Assembly: GCA_900112785.1 (NCBI GenBank)
Contig: FONB01000009.1
Location: 124,001 to 188,000, forward strand
Direction of reading: 5' to 3'
DNA from: Phytobacter palmae
Lineage (GTDB): Bacteria > Pseudomonadota > Gammaproteobacteria > Enterobacterales > Enterobacteriaceae
Length of the DNA stretch: 64,000 nucleotides
Shown: positions 23,708 through 32,955 of the stretch, in pieces
How positions within the stretch are numbered: the stretch's first letter is position 1
Layout of the letters: every line of letters begins with the position of its first letter
Notes under the pieces: model-generated
The model's database searches: none
The model's input: only the letters and a program-made list of their open reading frames with translations
What the model was told of the DNA's origin: nothing
Program-made: the position numbers and the translations under genes

Positions 23708-23919
23708 ACAGCCTGTTCTTTTTATCCGTAGTCCCTGGAGTTATATCGTATTGAGTTTGCCGTTACGACAGTCCTTACTAAGAAATGTTTTACTTTTCAT
23801 TTCAATACGTGACAGAGTGACATTATGCCATTTTCCTGCTGCGATTTCGCCGCATATTGGCTACGGCGGCTGGTCGCGCGATAATCTCTCTTTGACCGTA
23901 AAAAAGGGCAGGTAACACT

Positions 23920-24345
23920 ATGGAAATACGCGTTTTTCGCCAGGAAGATTTCGAAGAAGTCATTACCCTGTGGGAGCGCTGCGAACTGCTGCGCCCGTGG
24001 AACGATCCGGAAATGGACATTGAACGTAAGATCAATCACGACGTCAGCCTGTTCCTGGTCGCGGAGGTCAATGGTGAAGTCGTCGGCACCGTAATGGGCG
24101 GTTATGATGGCCACCGTGGCTCAGCCTACTATCTGGGGGTTCATCCGGAGTTCCGCGGACGTGGTATTGCCAACGCGTTATTAAGCCGCCTGGAGAAAAA
24201 GCTGATTGCCCGTGGCTGCCCCAAAATCAACATTATGGTACGTGAAGACAATGACGTGGTGCTGGGAATGTATGAACGCCTGGGCTATGAGCATTCAGAC
24301 TCACTGAGTTTAGGTAAGCGTCTGATAGAAGATGAAGAATATTGA
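23920..24345 (+). CDS. ypeA: GNAT-family acetyltransferase YpeA
   Basis: The 141-residue protein is a single GNAT domain. [15 protein letters not shown] forms beta strands 3-4. [21 protein letters not shown] is the acetyl-CoA pyrophosphate loop near residue 74. [11 protein letters not shown] lies near 110. It is almost identical to E. coli YpeA, whose substrate is unknown. It overlaps yfeZ by 14 bases, suggesting coupled translation, and diverges from amiA. Confidence 0.94.
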   Translation: MEIRVFRQEDFEEVITLWERCELLRPWNDPEMDIERKINHDVSLFLVAEVNGEVVGTVMGGYDGHRGSAYYLGVHPEFRGRGIANALLSRLEKKLIARGCPKINIMVREDNDVVLGMYERLGYEHSDSLSLGKRLIEDEEY

Positions 24346-24781
24346 GTTAACGCCTGCCGATTTTGACAGTCATGGCCGTTTGCGGCTGCCGTTTTTATTC
24401 TGGTGTGTATTGTTATTACAGGCGCGAACCTGGGTATTATTTGTGATTGCTGCAGCGTCGAGAGGGCAGGGCGATGCGCTTTTAAACCTGTTCTATCCCG
24501 ATCATGACGCTTTCTGGCTGGGCCTGTTGCCTGGTATTCCGGCCGTATTTACCTTTTTACTGAGCGGCCGCAGGCATCTCTTGCCGGGTATCTGGCGTCT
24601 GATGCGTCTGTTGCTGATTATCGCGCAAGCCACGTTATTACTCTGGCAGCCGCTGCTTTGGTTCAACGGAGAGGCGATAACCGGCGTCGGGCTGGGACTC
24701 GTTGTGGCTGACATTATTGCGCTCGTGTGGTTGCTGAGTAATCCTCGCTGTCAGGCCTGTTTTCAACCGGGTAATCATTAA
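24332..24781 (+). CDS. yfeZ: Inner-membrane protein YfeZ (DUF2919)
   Basis: The 149-residue protein has four hydrophobic segments, at about 19-42, 56-74, 84-106 and 112-133. It is therefore expected in the inner membrane. The sequence matches the DUF2919 family (YfeZ in E. coli, 151 residues), whose function is unknown. Its start lies inside the 3' end of ypeA, and yfeY follows after 62 bases. Confidence 0.9.
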   Translation: MKNIELTPADFDSHGRLRLPFLFWCVLLLQARTWVLFVIAAASRGQGDALLNLFYPDHDAFWLGLLPGIPAVFTFLLSGRRHLLPGIWRLMRLLLIIAQATLLLWQPLLWFNGEAITGVGLGLVVADIIALVWLLSNPRCQACFQPGNH

Positions 24782-24843
24782 CGGGCACTTTTTACTGTTC
24801 CGGCACTCCAATAGCCGTCAAGTTAACAAGAAAGGATGTAAAG

Positions 24844-25419
24844 ATGAAATCCCTGCGTATAAGCGTTTGCGCGCTGGCCCTGGCATTGTCCGGTTGTTCA
24901 ACGCTCTCTTCGGTCAACTGGTCTGCAGCCTTGCCCTGGAACTGGTTTGGCTCATCCATCGAGGTGAGTGAACAGGGCGTTGGGGGGATCGCGGCGAATA
25001 CTGCGCTTGATGAAAAAGCGATCAACGATGCGCTGAACGGCAATTATCACCTGCGCAGCGGGATGAAAACCGAGAAAGGCAAAATCGTCCGTTATTTTGA
25101 AGCGTTGAAAGATGACAAGGTTGCGCTGGTGGTGAATGGAGAAAACGGTACCGTAAGCCAGGTGGATGTCCTTGACAGCAGTATTGAAACGGCTAACGGG
25201 GTCAAAACGGGCACCGCATTTAGTGGACTTTACGATAAAGCATTTGGTAACTGTGTCGCCGCAACGGGTGACGATATCAAAGGCGTTGAGTGTAAGGCTC
25301 CGGGCAGTTCACATATTAGCTATGTGTTCACCGGCGACTGGCACGGGCCAGAAGGGTTAATGCCGTCTGATGACGCGCTCAAAAACTGGAAATTAAACAA
25401 AATCATCTGGCGTCGCTAA
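24844..25419 (+). CDS. yfeY: Lipoprotein YfeY (DUF1131)
   Basis: The 191-residue precursor has a short signal peptide ending in the lipobox LSGC, with Cys18 as the lipidated residue. Residue +2 is Ser, which favours the outer membrane. The mature part matches the DUF1131 family. In E. coli yfeY belongs to the sigma-E regulon. AAGAAAGGATG precedes the start codon. It is followed by yfeX, but a terminator-like hairpin stands between them. Confidence 0.92.
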   Translation: MKSLRISVCALALALSGCSTLSSVNWSAALPWNWFGSSIEVSEQGVGGIAANTALDEKAINDALNGNYHLRSGMKTEKGKIVRYFEALKDDKVALVVNGENGTVSQVDVLDSSIETANGVKTGTAFSGLYDKAFGNCVAATGDDIKGVECKAPGSSHISYVFTGDWHGPEGLMPSDDALKNWKLNKIIWRR

Positions 25420-25472
25420 TTTGATCCCACGCGCCGCGTCCTGAACAAAAAACGGGTACAATGCGCCCATCA

Positions 25473-25500
25473 ATGCCACGGTCGCGTGGCATCTTTTTTT
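25473..25500 (+). terminator. Terminator hairpin abutting the yfeX ribosome site
   Basis: ATGCCACG pairs with CGTGGCAT around GTCG and is followed by CTTTTTTT. The yfeX Shine-Dalgarno AGGAGGAG begins two bases later. A TACAAT hexamer at 25457-25462 could be the -10 of a yfeX promoter; in that case the hairpin would sit at the very 5' end of its mRNA. Confidence 0.8.
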
Positions 25501-25511
25501 CAGGAGGAGTG

Positions 25512-26411
25512 ATGTCTCAGGTTCAGAGCGGCATATTGCCAGAACATTGCCGTGCGGCGATTTGGATTGAAGCGAATGTTACGGGTGACAAGCGTAACCT
25601 GCGTGAAGGCTGTCGGGTCTTTATCGATAAACTGGCGACGCTGCAGGCAACGTTTCCGGATGCGGCCCTCGGCGCGGTTGTGGCGTTTGGGCATGATGCC
25701 TGGCGCGAGCTGAGCGGCGGTGAAGGCGCGCAAGAGCTCAAGAATTTTACACCGCTGGGTAAAGGTCTGGCGCCTGCCACACAGTGCGATGTGCTCATCC
25801 ATATCCTTTCTTTGCGTCATGACGTCAACTTTTCCGTCGCGCAGGCCGCGCTGGCCGCATTTGGCGACACGCTTGAAGTGATAGAAGAGACTCACGGTTT
25901 TCGCTGGGTTGAAGACCGCGACCTGAGTGGTTTTGTCGATGGTACTGAAAACCCGGCCGGTGATGAAATACGTCGCGATGTCGCCGTCATCAAAGAGGGT
26001 GTGGATGCAGGCGGCAGTTATGTGCTGGTGCAGCGCTGGGAACATAACCTCAAACAGCTTAATCGTATGAGTGTGGGCGACCAGGAGATGATGATTGGCC
26101 GCACCAAAGCGGCGAACGAAGAGATTGATGGCGATGCGCGTCCGGTCACTTCGCACCTGACACGCGTTGATTTAAAAGAAGACGGCAAGGGGCTGAAAAT
26201 TGTGCGCCAGAGCCTGCCGTACGGCACAGTCAGCGGAACGCATGGCCTCTATTTCTGTGCCTATTGCGCGCGTTTGTATAATATTGAGCAGCAATTGTTG
26301 AGTATGTTTGGCGACGCTGACGGTAAACGCGACGCGATGCTGCGTTTTACCAAACCGGTGACCGGCGGTTACTATTTTGCTCCTTCTGTAGAGCGTCTGC
26401 TGTCGTTGTAA
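25512..26411 (+). CDS. yfeX: Dye-decolourising (DyP-type) haem peroxidase YfeX
   Basis: The 299-residue cytosolic haem peroxidase equals E. coli YfeX in length. The distal catalytic Asp143 lies in the signature GFVDGTENP, the proximal haem ligand is His215 in TSHLTRVDL, and the distal Arg is in the later [14 protein letters not shown] region. E. coli YfeX oxidises porphyrinogens with peroxide; a claimed iron-releasing role is disputed. The ATG at 25512 follows a very strong AGGAGGAG; the 17 codons upstream run through the terminator hairpin and are not coding. Confidence 0.95.
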   Translation: MSQVQSGILPEHCRAAIWIEANVTGDKRNLREGCRVFIDKLATLQATFPDAALGAVVAFGHDAWRELSGGEGAQELKNFTPLGKGLAPATQCDVLIHILSLRHDVNFSVAQAALAAFGDTLEVIEETHGFRWVEDRDLSGFVDGTENPAGDEIRRDVAVIKEGVDAGGSYVLVQRWEHNLKQLNRMSVGDQEMMIGRTKAANEEIDGDARPVTSHLTRVDLKEDGKGLKIVRQSLPYGTVSGTHGLYFCAYCARLYNIEQQLLSMFGDADGKRDAMLRFTKPVTGGYYFAPSVERLLSL

Positions 26412-26595
26412 TCTTTTCGCCCTTCCTCTGTCACTCACCGGAATACGGGGAGCGTGGGGGAGGGCAGTCTACCCCGAATTGCTTATTCCCTTTTCAACTT
26501 CCAAAGCACCAAACGGTATATAAAACCGTTACTGGTTTCACACGCGTTATAAATAAACTGATGGTTGTATCGTCATCATCTTATAAGGGTGCGCA

Positions 26596-27612
26596 ATGGC
26601 CGTTAACTTACTGAAAAAAGGATATCTGACGCTGGCAGCGATGACCTTATTGGTCTCCCAGGCGCAGGCAACGGAGTTGTTAAACAGTTCCTATGATGTT
26701 TCACGCGAGCTGTTTGCCGCCCTCAATACCCCGTTTGAGCAGCAATGGGCGAAAGATAATGCAGGCGACACGTTGACGATTAAACAATCTCACGCGGGCT
26801 CCTCTAAGCAGGCGCTGGCGATTTTACAGGGCCTGAAAGCCGACGTCGTGACCTATAATCAGGTGACTGACGTGCAGATCCTGCGTGACAAAGGCAACCT
26901 GATCCCGGCGGACTGGCAGAGCCGTTTGCCGAATAACAGTTCACCGTTTTATTCCACCATGGGTTTCCTGGTGCGTAAGGGCAACCCCAGAAATATCCAC
27001 GACTGGAGCGATCTGGTGCGCCCGGACGTGAAGCTGATTTTCCCGAACCCGAAAACCTCCGGTAATGCCCGATATACCTATTTAGGCGCGTGGGGCGCGG
27101 CGGACAAGGCGGACGGCGGTGATAAAGCAAAAACCGAACAGTTCATGACCCAGTTCCTGAAAAACGTCGAAGTATTTGACACTGGCGGCCGCGGAGCGAC
27201 CACGACCTTTGCCGAACGTGGCCTGGGTGATGTGCTGATAAGCTTTGAATCGGAAGTGAACAACATCCGTAAGCAATATGAAGACCAGGGTTTTGAAGTG
27301 GTGATTCCGAAGACCAATATTCTGGCGGAATTCCCGGTGGCATGGATTGACAAAAACGTCGAGGCGAATGGTACTGAGAAGGCAGCGAAAGCCTACCTTA
27401 ACTACCTCTACAGCCCTCAGGCACAGACCATCATCACCGACTTCTACTACCGCGTGAATAATCCGCAGGTAATGGACAAACTCAAAGATAAATTCCCACA
27501 GACCGATCTGTTCCGTGTGGAAGACAAGTTCGGCAGTTGGCCTGATGTGATGAAAACACATTTTGCCAGCGGCGGTGAGTTAGACAAGTTGTTGGCGGCG
27601 GGGCGTAAGTAA
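26596..27612 (+). CDS. cysP: Thiosulfate/sulfate-binding periplasmic protein
   Basis: CysP is the periplasmic receptor that hands thiosulfate to the CysUWA ABC importer. The 338-residue precursor has a signal peptide ending in SQAQA before [15 protein letters not shown]. It then shows family blocks [16 protein letters not shown] near 57, [17 protein letters not shown] near 157 and [23 protein letters not shown] near 196. It is first in the operon cysP-cysU-cysW-cysA. The start follows TAAGGGTGCGC. A TATAAA element at 26548-26553 with no good -35 fits an activator-dependent promoter, presumably CysB with N-acetylserine. Confidence 0.97.
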   Translation: MAVNLLKKGYLTLAAMTLLVSQAQATELLNSSYDVSRELFAALNTPFEQQWAKDNAGDTLTIKQSHAGSSKQALAILQGLKADVVTYNQVTDVQILRDKGNLIPADWQSRLPNNSSPFYSTMGFLVRKGNPRNIHDWSDLVRPDVKLIFPNPKTSGNARYTYLGAWGAADKADGGDKAKTEQFMTQFLKNVEVFDTGGRGATTTFAERGLGDVLISFESEVNNIRKQYEDQGFEVVIPKTNILAEFPVAWIDKNVEANGTEKAAKAYLNYLYSPQAQTIITDFYYRVNNPQVMDKLKDKFPQTDLFRVEDKFGSWPDVMKTHFASGGELDKLLAAGRK

Positions 27613-28445
27613 TGTTTGCAGTCTCCTCCAGACGTGTGCTGCCCGGTTTTACCTTAAGCCTCGGGACCAGCCTGCTGTTCGTCTGCCTGATTTTGCTGTT
27701 ACCGTTAAGCGCGCTGGTGATGCAGCTGGCGCAAATGAGCTGGTCGCAGTACTGGGACGTCGTCAGTAACCCGCAGGTTGTCGCGGCCTACAAAGTAACG
27801 CTGTTGTCTGCACTGGTGGCATCGCTTTTCAACGGCGTGTTTGGCCTGCTGATGGCATGGATTTTGACCCGTTACCGCTTTCCGGGACGTACGCTGCTGG
27901 ATGCGCTGATGGACTTGCCGTTTGCATTGCCCACGGCCGTTGCAGGCCTGACGCTGGCTTCGCTGTTTTCAGTCAACGGTTTTTACGGCGAGTGGCTGGC
28001 AAAGTTCGATATCAAAGTGACCTATACCTGGCTCGGTATTGCGGTGGCGATGGCCTTCACCAGTATCCCGTTTGTGGTGCGTACCGTTCAGCCTGTTCTG
28101 GAAGAACTTGGTCCTGAATACGAAGAGGCGGCTGAGACGCTCGGGGCGACCCGTTGGCAGAGCTTTAGCAAGGTCGTATTACCAGAACTTTCTCCGGCCC
28201 TATTGGCGGGCGTGGCGCTCTCTTTTACCCGTAGCCTTGGCGAATTTGGCGCGGTGATTTTTATCGCCGGGAACATTGCGTGGAAAACCGAAGTGACCTC
28301 GCTGATGATTTTTGTGCGTCTGCAGGAGTTTGATTACCCGGCGGCCAGTGCGATTGCGTCAGTCATTCTGGCGGCCTCGCTGCTGTTGCTGTTTTCTATC
28401 AATACGCTGCAAAGTCGTTTTGGTCGACGTGTGGTAGGTCACTAA
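27612..28445 (+). CDS. cysU: Sulfate/thiosulfate ABC transporter permease CysU (CysT)
   Basis: This is the inner-membrane permease subunit of the sulfate importer. It has 277 residues and about six membrane helices. The cytoplasmic loop that contacts CysA carries EEAAETLGATRWQSFSKVVLP near residue 173, the EAA motif. It shares one base with the cysP stop and one with the cysW start. Such TAATG junctions indicate translational coupling. Confidence 0.97.
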   Translation: MFAVSSRRVLPGFTLSLGTSLLFVCLILLLPLSALVMQLAQMSWSQYWDVVSNPQVVAAYKVTLLSALVASLFNGVFGLLMAWILTRYRFPGRTLLDALMDLPFALPTAVAGLTLASLFSVNGFYGEWLAKFDIKVTYTWLGIAVAMAFTSIPFVVRTVQPVLEELGPEYEEAAETLGATRWQSFSKVVLPELSPALLAGVALSFTRSLGEFGAVIFIAGNIAWKTEVTSLMIFVRLQEFDYPAASAIASVILAASLLLLFSINTLQSRFGRRVVGH

Positions 28446-29320
28446 TGGCGGAAGTTACTGAATTGAAACGCTATGACAGCCCCCGGATTAACTGGGGGAA
28501 ATGGTTTCTGATTGGCATCGGGATTGTGGTCTCCGCATTCATTCTTGTGGTGCCGATGGTCTACATTTTTGTGCAGGCTTTTAGCAAAGGGTTGCTGCCG
28601 GTATTACAGAATCTCGCCGATCCAGACATGCTGCACGCCATCTGGCTAACGGTTCTGGTTGCGTTAATATCGGTTCCGGTGAACCTGGTATTCGGTACGT
28701 TACTGGCCTGGCTGGTGACACGCTTTGATTTTCCGGGGCGCCAGTTGCTGCTCACCCTGCTCGATATACCGTTCGCGGTTTCGCCTGTGGTGGCGGGACT
28801 TGTTTACCTTCTCTTTTATGGCTCCAATGGCCCGCTGGGTCCGTGGCTTGATGCTCATAACCTGCAAATTATGTTTGCCTGGCCGGGCATGGTACTGGTG
28901 ACTGTCTTCGTGACCTGTCCGTTTGTGGTGCGTGAGCTGGTGCCTGTCATGCTAAGTCAGGGTAGCCAGGAAGATGAAGCTGCGGTCTTGTTAGGCGCCT
29001 CAGGCTGGCAGATGTTTAAGCGTGTAACATTGCCAAACATCCGCTGGGCGCTGCTCTATGGTGTGGTACTGACTAATGCGCGCGCTATCGGTGAGTTTGG
29101 CGCGGTATCGGTGGTGTCAGGCTCCATCCGCGGTGAGACGCTTACACTACCGCTGCAAATTGAATTACTCGAGCAGGACTATAATGCGGTGGGTTCATTT
29201 ACCGCAGCCGCCCTGCTGACACTGATGGCTATTTTGACGTTGTTTTTAAAGAGTGCGCTGCAATGGCGTTTGAACAATCAAGAAAAACGCGCGCAGCAGG
29301 AGGGAAATCATGAGCATTGA
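28445..29320 (+). CDS. cysW: Sulfate/thiosulfate ABC transporter permease CysW
   Basis: The second permease subunit has 291 residues, equal to E. coli CysW. It has six predicted helices and the EAA-type loop [21 protein letters not shown] near residue 179. The C-terminus is basic and charged ([15 protein letters not shown]). It overlaps the cysA start by 11 bases. Confidence 0.97.
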   Translation: MAEVTELKRYDSPRINWGKWFLIGIGIVVSAFILVVPMVYIFVQAFSKGLLPVLQNLADPDMLHAIWLTVLVALISVPVNLVFGTLLAWLVTRFDFPGRQLLLTLLDIPFAVSPVVAGLVYLLFYGSNGPLGPWLDAHNLQIMFAWPGMVLVTVFVTCPFVVRELVPVMLSQGSQEDEAAVLLGASGWQMFKRVTLPNIRWALLYGVVLTNARAIGEFGAVSVVSGSIRGETLTLPLQIELLEQDYNAVGSFTAAALLTLMAILTLFLKSALQWRLNNQEKRAQQEGNHEH

Positions 29321-30404
29321 GATTGCCAATATTAAGAAGTCGTTTGGTCGCACCCAGGTGCTGAATGATATCTCGCTGGATATTCCTTCGGGTCAAATGG
29401 TCGCGCTGCTGGGGCCGTCTGGTTCCGGGAAAACCACGCTGCTGCGCATTATCGCCGGCCTCGAGCATCAGACCAGCGGTCGTATTCGTTTTCACGGTAC
29501 GGATGTGAGCCGCATTCACGCGCGCGAGCGCAAAGTCGGGTTTGTTTTCCAGCATTATGCGCTGTTCCGCCATATGACCGTGTTCGACAATATCGCTTTC
29601 GGTTTAACGGTACTGCCGAGGCGTGAGCGTCCTGATTCCGCAACCATCAAAGCGAAAGTCACCCGGCTGCTGGAGATGGTTCAGTTGGCCCATCTGGCAG
29701 ATCGTTTTCCTGCCCAACTTTCCGGCGGGCAAAAACAGCGCGTTGCGTTAGCGCGCGCGCTGGCAGTAGAGCCGCAAATTCTGCTGCTTGATGAGCCTTT
29801 CGGTGCACTGGATGCGCAGGTGCGTAAAGAACTCCGTCGTTGGCTGCGCCAGCTCCACGAAGAGCTGAAATTTACCAGCGTTTTTGTGACCCACGATCAG
29901 GAAGAGGCGATGGAAGTCGCGGATCGCGTGGTGGTGATGAGTCAGGGCAATATTGAACAGGCAGATGCACCTAACCAGGTGTGGCGCGATCCTGCTACCC
30001 GCTTCGTGCTGGAATTTATGGGTGAAGTTAACCGCCTGAAAGGCACTATCAGCGGTGGACAATTTCATGTGGGTGCGCACCGCTGGCCGCTGGGTTACAC
30101 ACCGGCACATCAGGGGGAGGTCGATCTGTTTCTGCGTCCGTGGGAGGTCGACATCAGCCGCCGTACCAGCCTGGATTCCCCACTGCCGGTACAGGTGCTG
30201 GAAGCTACCCCTAAAGGTCACTACACGCAACTGGTGGTACAACCACTGGGCTGGCATGACGAACCCTTGAGCGTGGTTCTGACCGGGAATGACGCGCCAG
30301 AACGCGGTGAACGCCTGTTTGTTGGTTTGCAGAATGCGCGCCTCTACTCGGGTAATGAGCGGATCGAAAACCGCGAGGAGCTTGCTCTCGCAGAATCTGC
30401 CTGA
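29310..30404 (+). CDS. cysA: Sulfate/thiosulfate ABC transporter ATPase CysA
   Basis: This 364-residue ATPase powers CysUW. It has Walker [13 protein letters not shown] near 35, the Q-loop in [11 protein letters not shown], the signature [15 protein letters not shown] near 133, Walker [13 protein letters not shown] near 153 and the switch His in [13 protein letters not shown]-terminal TOBE-like sulfate domain follows from about 240. AGGAGGG precedes the ATG inside cysW. cysM lies 200 bases downstream beyond a REP element and a terminator. Confidence 0.97.
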   Translation: MSIEIANIKKSFGRTQVLNDISLDIPSGQMVALLGPSGSGKTTLLRIIAGLEHQTSGRIRFHGTDVSRIHARERKVGFVFQHYALFRHMTVFDNIAFGLTVLPRRERPDSATIKAKVTRLLEMVQLAHLADRFPAQLSGGQKQRVALARALAVEPQILLLDEPFGALDAQVRKELRRWLRQLHEELKFTSVFVTHDQEEAMEVADRVVVMSQGNIEQADAPNQVWRDPATRFVLEFMGEVNRLKGTISGGQFHVGAHRWPLGYTPAHQGEVDLFLRPWEVDISRRTSLDSPLPVQVLEATPKGHYTQLVVQPLGWHDEPLSVVLTGNDAPERGERLFVGLQNARLYSGNERIENREELALAESA

Positions 30405-30428
30405 TAGGTTATTGCATCTGAAATTGTT

Positions 30429-30454
30429 GCCGGGTGGCACTATGCTTACCCGGC
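30429..30454. repeat. REP-like palindromic element after cysA
   Basis: GCCGGGTGGCAC and GCTTACCCGGC form a REP-type imperfect palindrome within the cysA-cysM gap. It probably stabilises the cysPUWA mRNA 3' end. Confidence 0.8.
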
Positions 30455-30557
30455 CTACACGGTAAATGCAAAACAACCTTCGGGCTGTTTATAGTGTTTG
30501 CGCCCTCTTTCGCAGGGAGAGGGATGGAGTAGTGCATCAGCACGCACTCACCCGTAG

Positions 30558-30593
30558 GCCCGGTAAGCGAATACGCGACCGGGCTTTTTTATT
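30558..30593 (+). terminator. Terminator between cysA and cysM
   Basis: GCCCGGT pairs with ACCGGGC and is followed by TTTTTTATT. It ends only a dozen bases before the cysM GTG, so cysM is either expressed by partial read-through or from an internal promoter. Confidence 0.8.
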
Positions 30594-30604
30594 GGACAGG
30601 GTGA

Positions 30605-31519
30605 GTGAACAATACATTAGAGCAAACCATCGGCAACACGCCGCTGGTCAGATTGCAACGTCTTGGGCCCGATAACGGCAGCGAGATCTGGGTCAAGCTG
30701 GAAGGGAACAATCCGGCAGGCTCGGTAAAAGACAGAGCCGCGTTATCCATGATAATGCAGGCTGAAAAGCGCGGCGAAATCAAACCGGGCGATGTCCTCA
30801 TTGAAGCGACCAGTGGCAATACAGGTATTGCTCTGGCAATGATTGCTGCGCTGAAAGGCTATCGCATGAAGCTGTTGATGCCGGACAATATGAGTCAGGA
30901 ACGTCGCGCCGCGATGCGTGCTTATGGCGCCGAATTGATTCTGGTCACCAAAGAACAGGGCATGGAAGGTGCACGCGATCTGGCGCTCTCTATGTCTCAG
31001 CGCGGTGAAGGCAAACTGCTGGATCAATTTAATAATCCCGATAATCCCTACGCACATTACACGACCACCGGGCCAGAAATCTGGCAACAAACGGCGGGGC
31101 GAATCACCCATTTTGTTTCCAGCATGGGCACGACCGGAACTATCACCGGCGTTTCACGTTTCCTGCGCGAGCAAGAAAAAGCGGTCTCTATTGTTGGTTT
31201 ACAGCCGGAAGAGGGAAGTAGCATTCCGGGCATTCGTCGCTGGCCTGCGGAATATATGCCGGGCATTTTCAATGCTTCGCTGGTGGATGAAGTGCTGGAT
31301 ATTCATCAGCGTGACGCAGAGAATACCATGCGCGCGCTGGCGGTACAGGAAGGTATTTTCTGTGGTGTGAGTTCGGGCGGTGCGGTTGTCGGCGCACTGC
31401 GGATTGCGAAAGCAAATCCGGGATCGGTCGTTGTTGCTATCATTTGCGATCGTGGCGATCGTTATCTCTCAACTGGCGTATTTGGCGAAGAAAGCTATTC
31501 ACAGGGAGCAGGGATCTAG
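30605..31519 (+). CDS. cysM: Cysteine synthase B (O-acetylserine sulfhydrylase B)
   Basis: CysM makes cysteine or S-sulfocysteine from O-acetylserine with sulfide or thiosulfate, using pyridoxal phosphate. The 304-residue protein has the PLP lysine Lys42 in [10 protein letters not shown], the phosphate loop [11 protein letters not shown] near 69 and [15 protein letters not shown] near 174. Thiosulfate use fits its place beside cysPUWA. The start is the GTG at 30605, giving [10 protein letters not shown] against MSTLEQTIG in E. coli. pdxK begins two bases after the stop, so the PLP-dependent enzyme and a PLP-forming kinase are coexpressed. Confidence 0.96.
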   Translation: MNNTLEQTIGNTPLVRLQRLGPDNGSEIWVKLEGNNPAGSVKDRAALSMIMQAEKRGEIKPGDVLIEATSGNTGIALAMIAALKGYRMKLLMPDNMSQERRAAMRAYGAELILVTKEQGMEGARDLALSMSQRGEGKLLDQFNNPDNPYAHYTTTGPEIWQQTAGRITHFVSSMGTTGTITGVSRFLREQEKAVSIVGLQPEEGSSIPGIRRWPAEYMPGIFNASLVDEVLDIHQRDAENTMRALAVQEGIFCGVSSGGAVVGALRIAKANPGSVVVAIICDRGDRYLSTGVFGEESYSQGAGI

Positions 31520-31520
31520 T

Positions 31521-32357
31521 ATGGAAATGATCTTATTCCGGGACACAACCCGTGCGCAGCAGACTGATATCGTTGCTGTACAGTCGCAGGTCGTGTATGG
31601 CAGCGTAGGCAACAGTATTGCGGTACCCAACATCCGCCAGCATCGTCTGAGTGTGACGGCAGTGCCTACTGTGCTTTTTAGTAATACCCCACATTACGAT
31701 ACCTTTTATGGTGGCATCATTCCCGACGAGTGGTTCAGTGGCTATTTGCGGGCGCTGGAAGAGCGCGATATCTTGCGCGAACTGAAAGCGGTAACAACAG
31801 GCTATATGGGCAGTGCCAGTCAGATTGCGCTTCTGGCGCAGTGGTTGACAGCGCTAAAAGAAAAGCATCCACATCTTCCGGTGCTTGTCGACCCGGTAAT
31901 CGGCGATATCGACAGCGGTATGTACGTGAAGCCTGAAATCCCCGAAGCCTATTGTCGCCATTTGTTACCACTGGCGCAGGGGATTACGCCGAATGTCTTC
32001 GAACTCGAAATTCTGAGCGGCAAACGGTGCCGTGATATGCAAAGCGCGGTAGAAGCAGCGAAAGGGCTGCTTTCTGACACGTTGCAGTGGGTCGCGATTA
32101 CCAGCGCACCAGTCCCTTCTGCTGAAAACTGCATTCATGTGGTTCTGGTGACGAAGGAGAGCGTCGAAATAAGCTCTCATCCACGTATTGCGGCGGATTT
32201 AAAAGGGACCGGGGATCTTTTCTGCTCTGAACTGGTCAGCAATATTGTTCAGGGAAAACCCCTGGCTGAGGCGGTTGACAGGGCGGGGGCGCGCGTGACT
32301 GACGTTATGCGCTACACACTGGAGAAAGGCTACGATGAGCTGATTCTTCCGGCGTAA
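31521..32357 (+). CDS. pdxK: Pyridoxal/pyridoxine/pyridoxamine kinase
   Basis: PdxK phosphorylates vitamin B6 vitamers with ATP in the salvage pathway. The 278-residue product shows the ribokinase-like blocks [18 protein letters not shown] near 15, the YDTFYGG substrate loop, [11 protein letters not shown] near 117 and the catalytic loop [10 protein letters not shown] near 227. The ATG at 31521 directly follows the cysM stop and has AGGGA at 31510-31514. The frame runs on upstream inside cysM but without similarity. E. coli has yfeK and yfeS between these two genes; they are missing here. Confidence 0.95.
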   Translation: MEMILFRDTTRAQQTDIVAVQSQVVYGSVGNSIAVPNIRQHRLSVTAVPTVLFSNTPHYDTFYGGIIPDEWFSGYLRALEERDILRELKAVTTGYMGSASQIALLAQWLTALKEKHPHLPVLVDPVIGDIDSGMYVKPEIPEAYCRHLLPLAQGITPNVFELEILSGKRCRDMQSAVEAAKGLLSDTLQWVAITSAPVPSAENCIHVVLVTKESVEISSHPRIAADLKGTGDLFCSELVSNIVQGKPLAEAVDRAGARVTDVMRYTLEKGYDELILPA

Positions 32358-32363
32358 CAAACA

Positions 32364-32395
32364 AAAATGGCACCGCAAGGGTGCCATTTTTATAT
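32364..32395. terminator. Bidirectional terminator between pdxK and crr
   Basis: AAAATGGCACC pairs with GGTGCCATTTT around GCAAG, with T runs on both sides. It serves cysM-pdxK on the plus strand and ptsHI-crr on the minus strand. Confidence 0.93.
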
Positions 32396-32405
32396 GCATC
32401 AAGAA

Positions 32406-32915
32406 TTACTTCTTAATACGAATAACCGGGGTTTCACCAACGGTCACGCTACCGGTCAGTTTAATCAGTTCTTTGATTTCGTCCATATTGGAGATAACGA
32501 CCGGTGTCAGGGTAGACTTGGCTTTCTCTTCCAGTAACGGCAGATCGAATTCAATAACCGGGTCGCCGACTTTTACGCGCTGACCTTCTTCCGCGATACG
32601 TTTGAAACCTTCGCCTTTCAGTTCAACGGTGTCGATACCGAAGTGAACGAACAGCTCAATGCCGCTATCGGATTCGATAGAGAAGGCATGGTTGGTTTCA
32701 AAGATTTTGCCGATAGTACCGTCAACAGGCGCTACCATTTTGTTGCCAGTTGGTTTGATGGCGATGCCATCACCAACGATTTTCTCAGCGAATACAACAT
32801 CCGGAACATCTTCAATGTTGACGATTTCGCCGGAAAGCGGAGCAACAATCTCAATGGTTCCAGTGTCTTTTTTATCATCAGAAACCAAAGATTTCAGTTT
32901 ATCGAACAAACCCAT
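32406..32915 (-). CDS. crr: Glucose-specific PTS enzyme IIA (EIIA-Glc)
   Basis: EIIA-Glc passes phosphate from HPr to IICB-Glc. It also controls adenylate cyclase and inducer exclusion. The 169 residues equal the E. coli protein. The phosphorylated His91 lies in [12 protein letters not shown] and His76 in FETNHAFSI. It is the last gene of ptsH-ptsI-crr, 40 bases after ptsI, and ends at a strong terminator. Confidence 0.98.
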   Translation of the reverse strand: MGLFDKLKSLVSDDKKDTGTIEIVAPLSGEIVNIEDVPDVVFAEKIVGDGIAIKPTGNKMVAPVDGTIGKIFETNHAFSIESDSGIELFVHFGIDTVELKGEGFKRIAEEGQRVKVGDPVIEFDLPLLEEKAKSTLTPVVISNMDEIKELIKLTGSVTVGETPVIRIKK

Positions 32916-32955
32916 GATCTTCTCCTAAGCAGTAATTTGGGCCGCATCTCGTGGA

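Noticed and set aside
30429-30593. Possible CRISPR-like repeat array from several similar palindromes
   Set aside because: There are only two G/C-rich palindromes with no regular spacing; one is a REP unit and the other a terminator. No CRISPR array was seen anywhere in the window.
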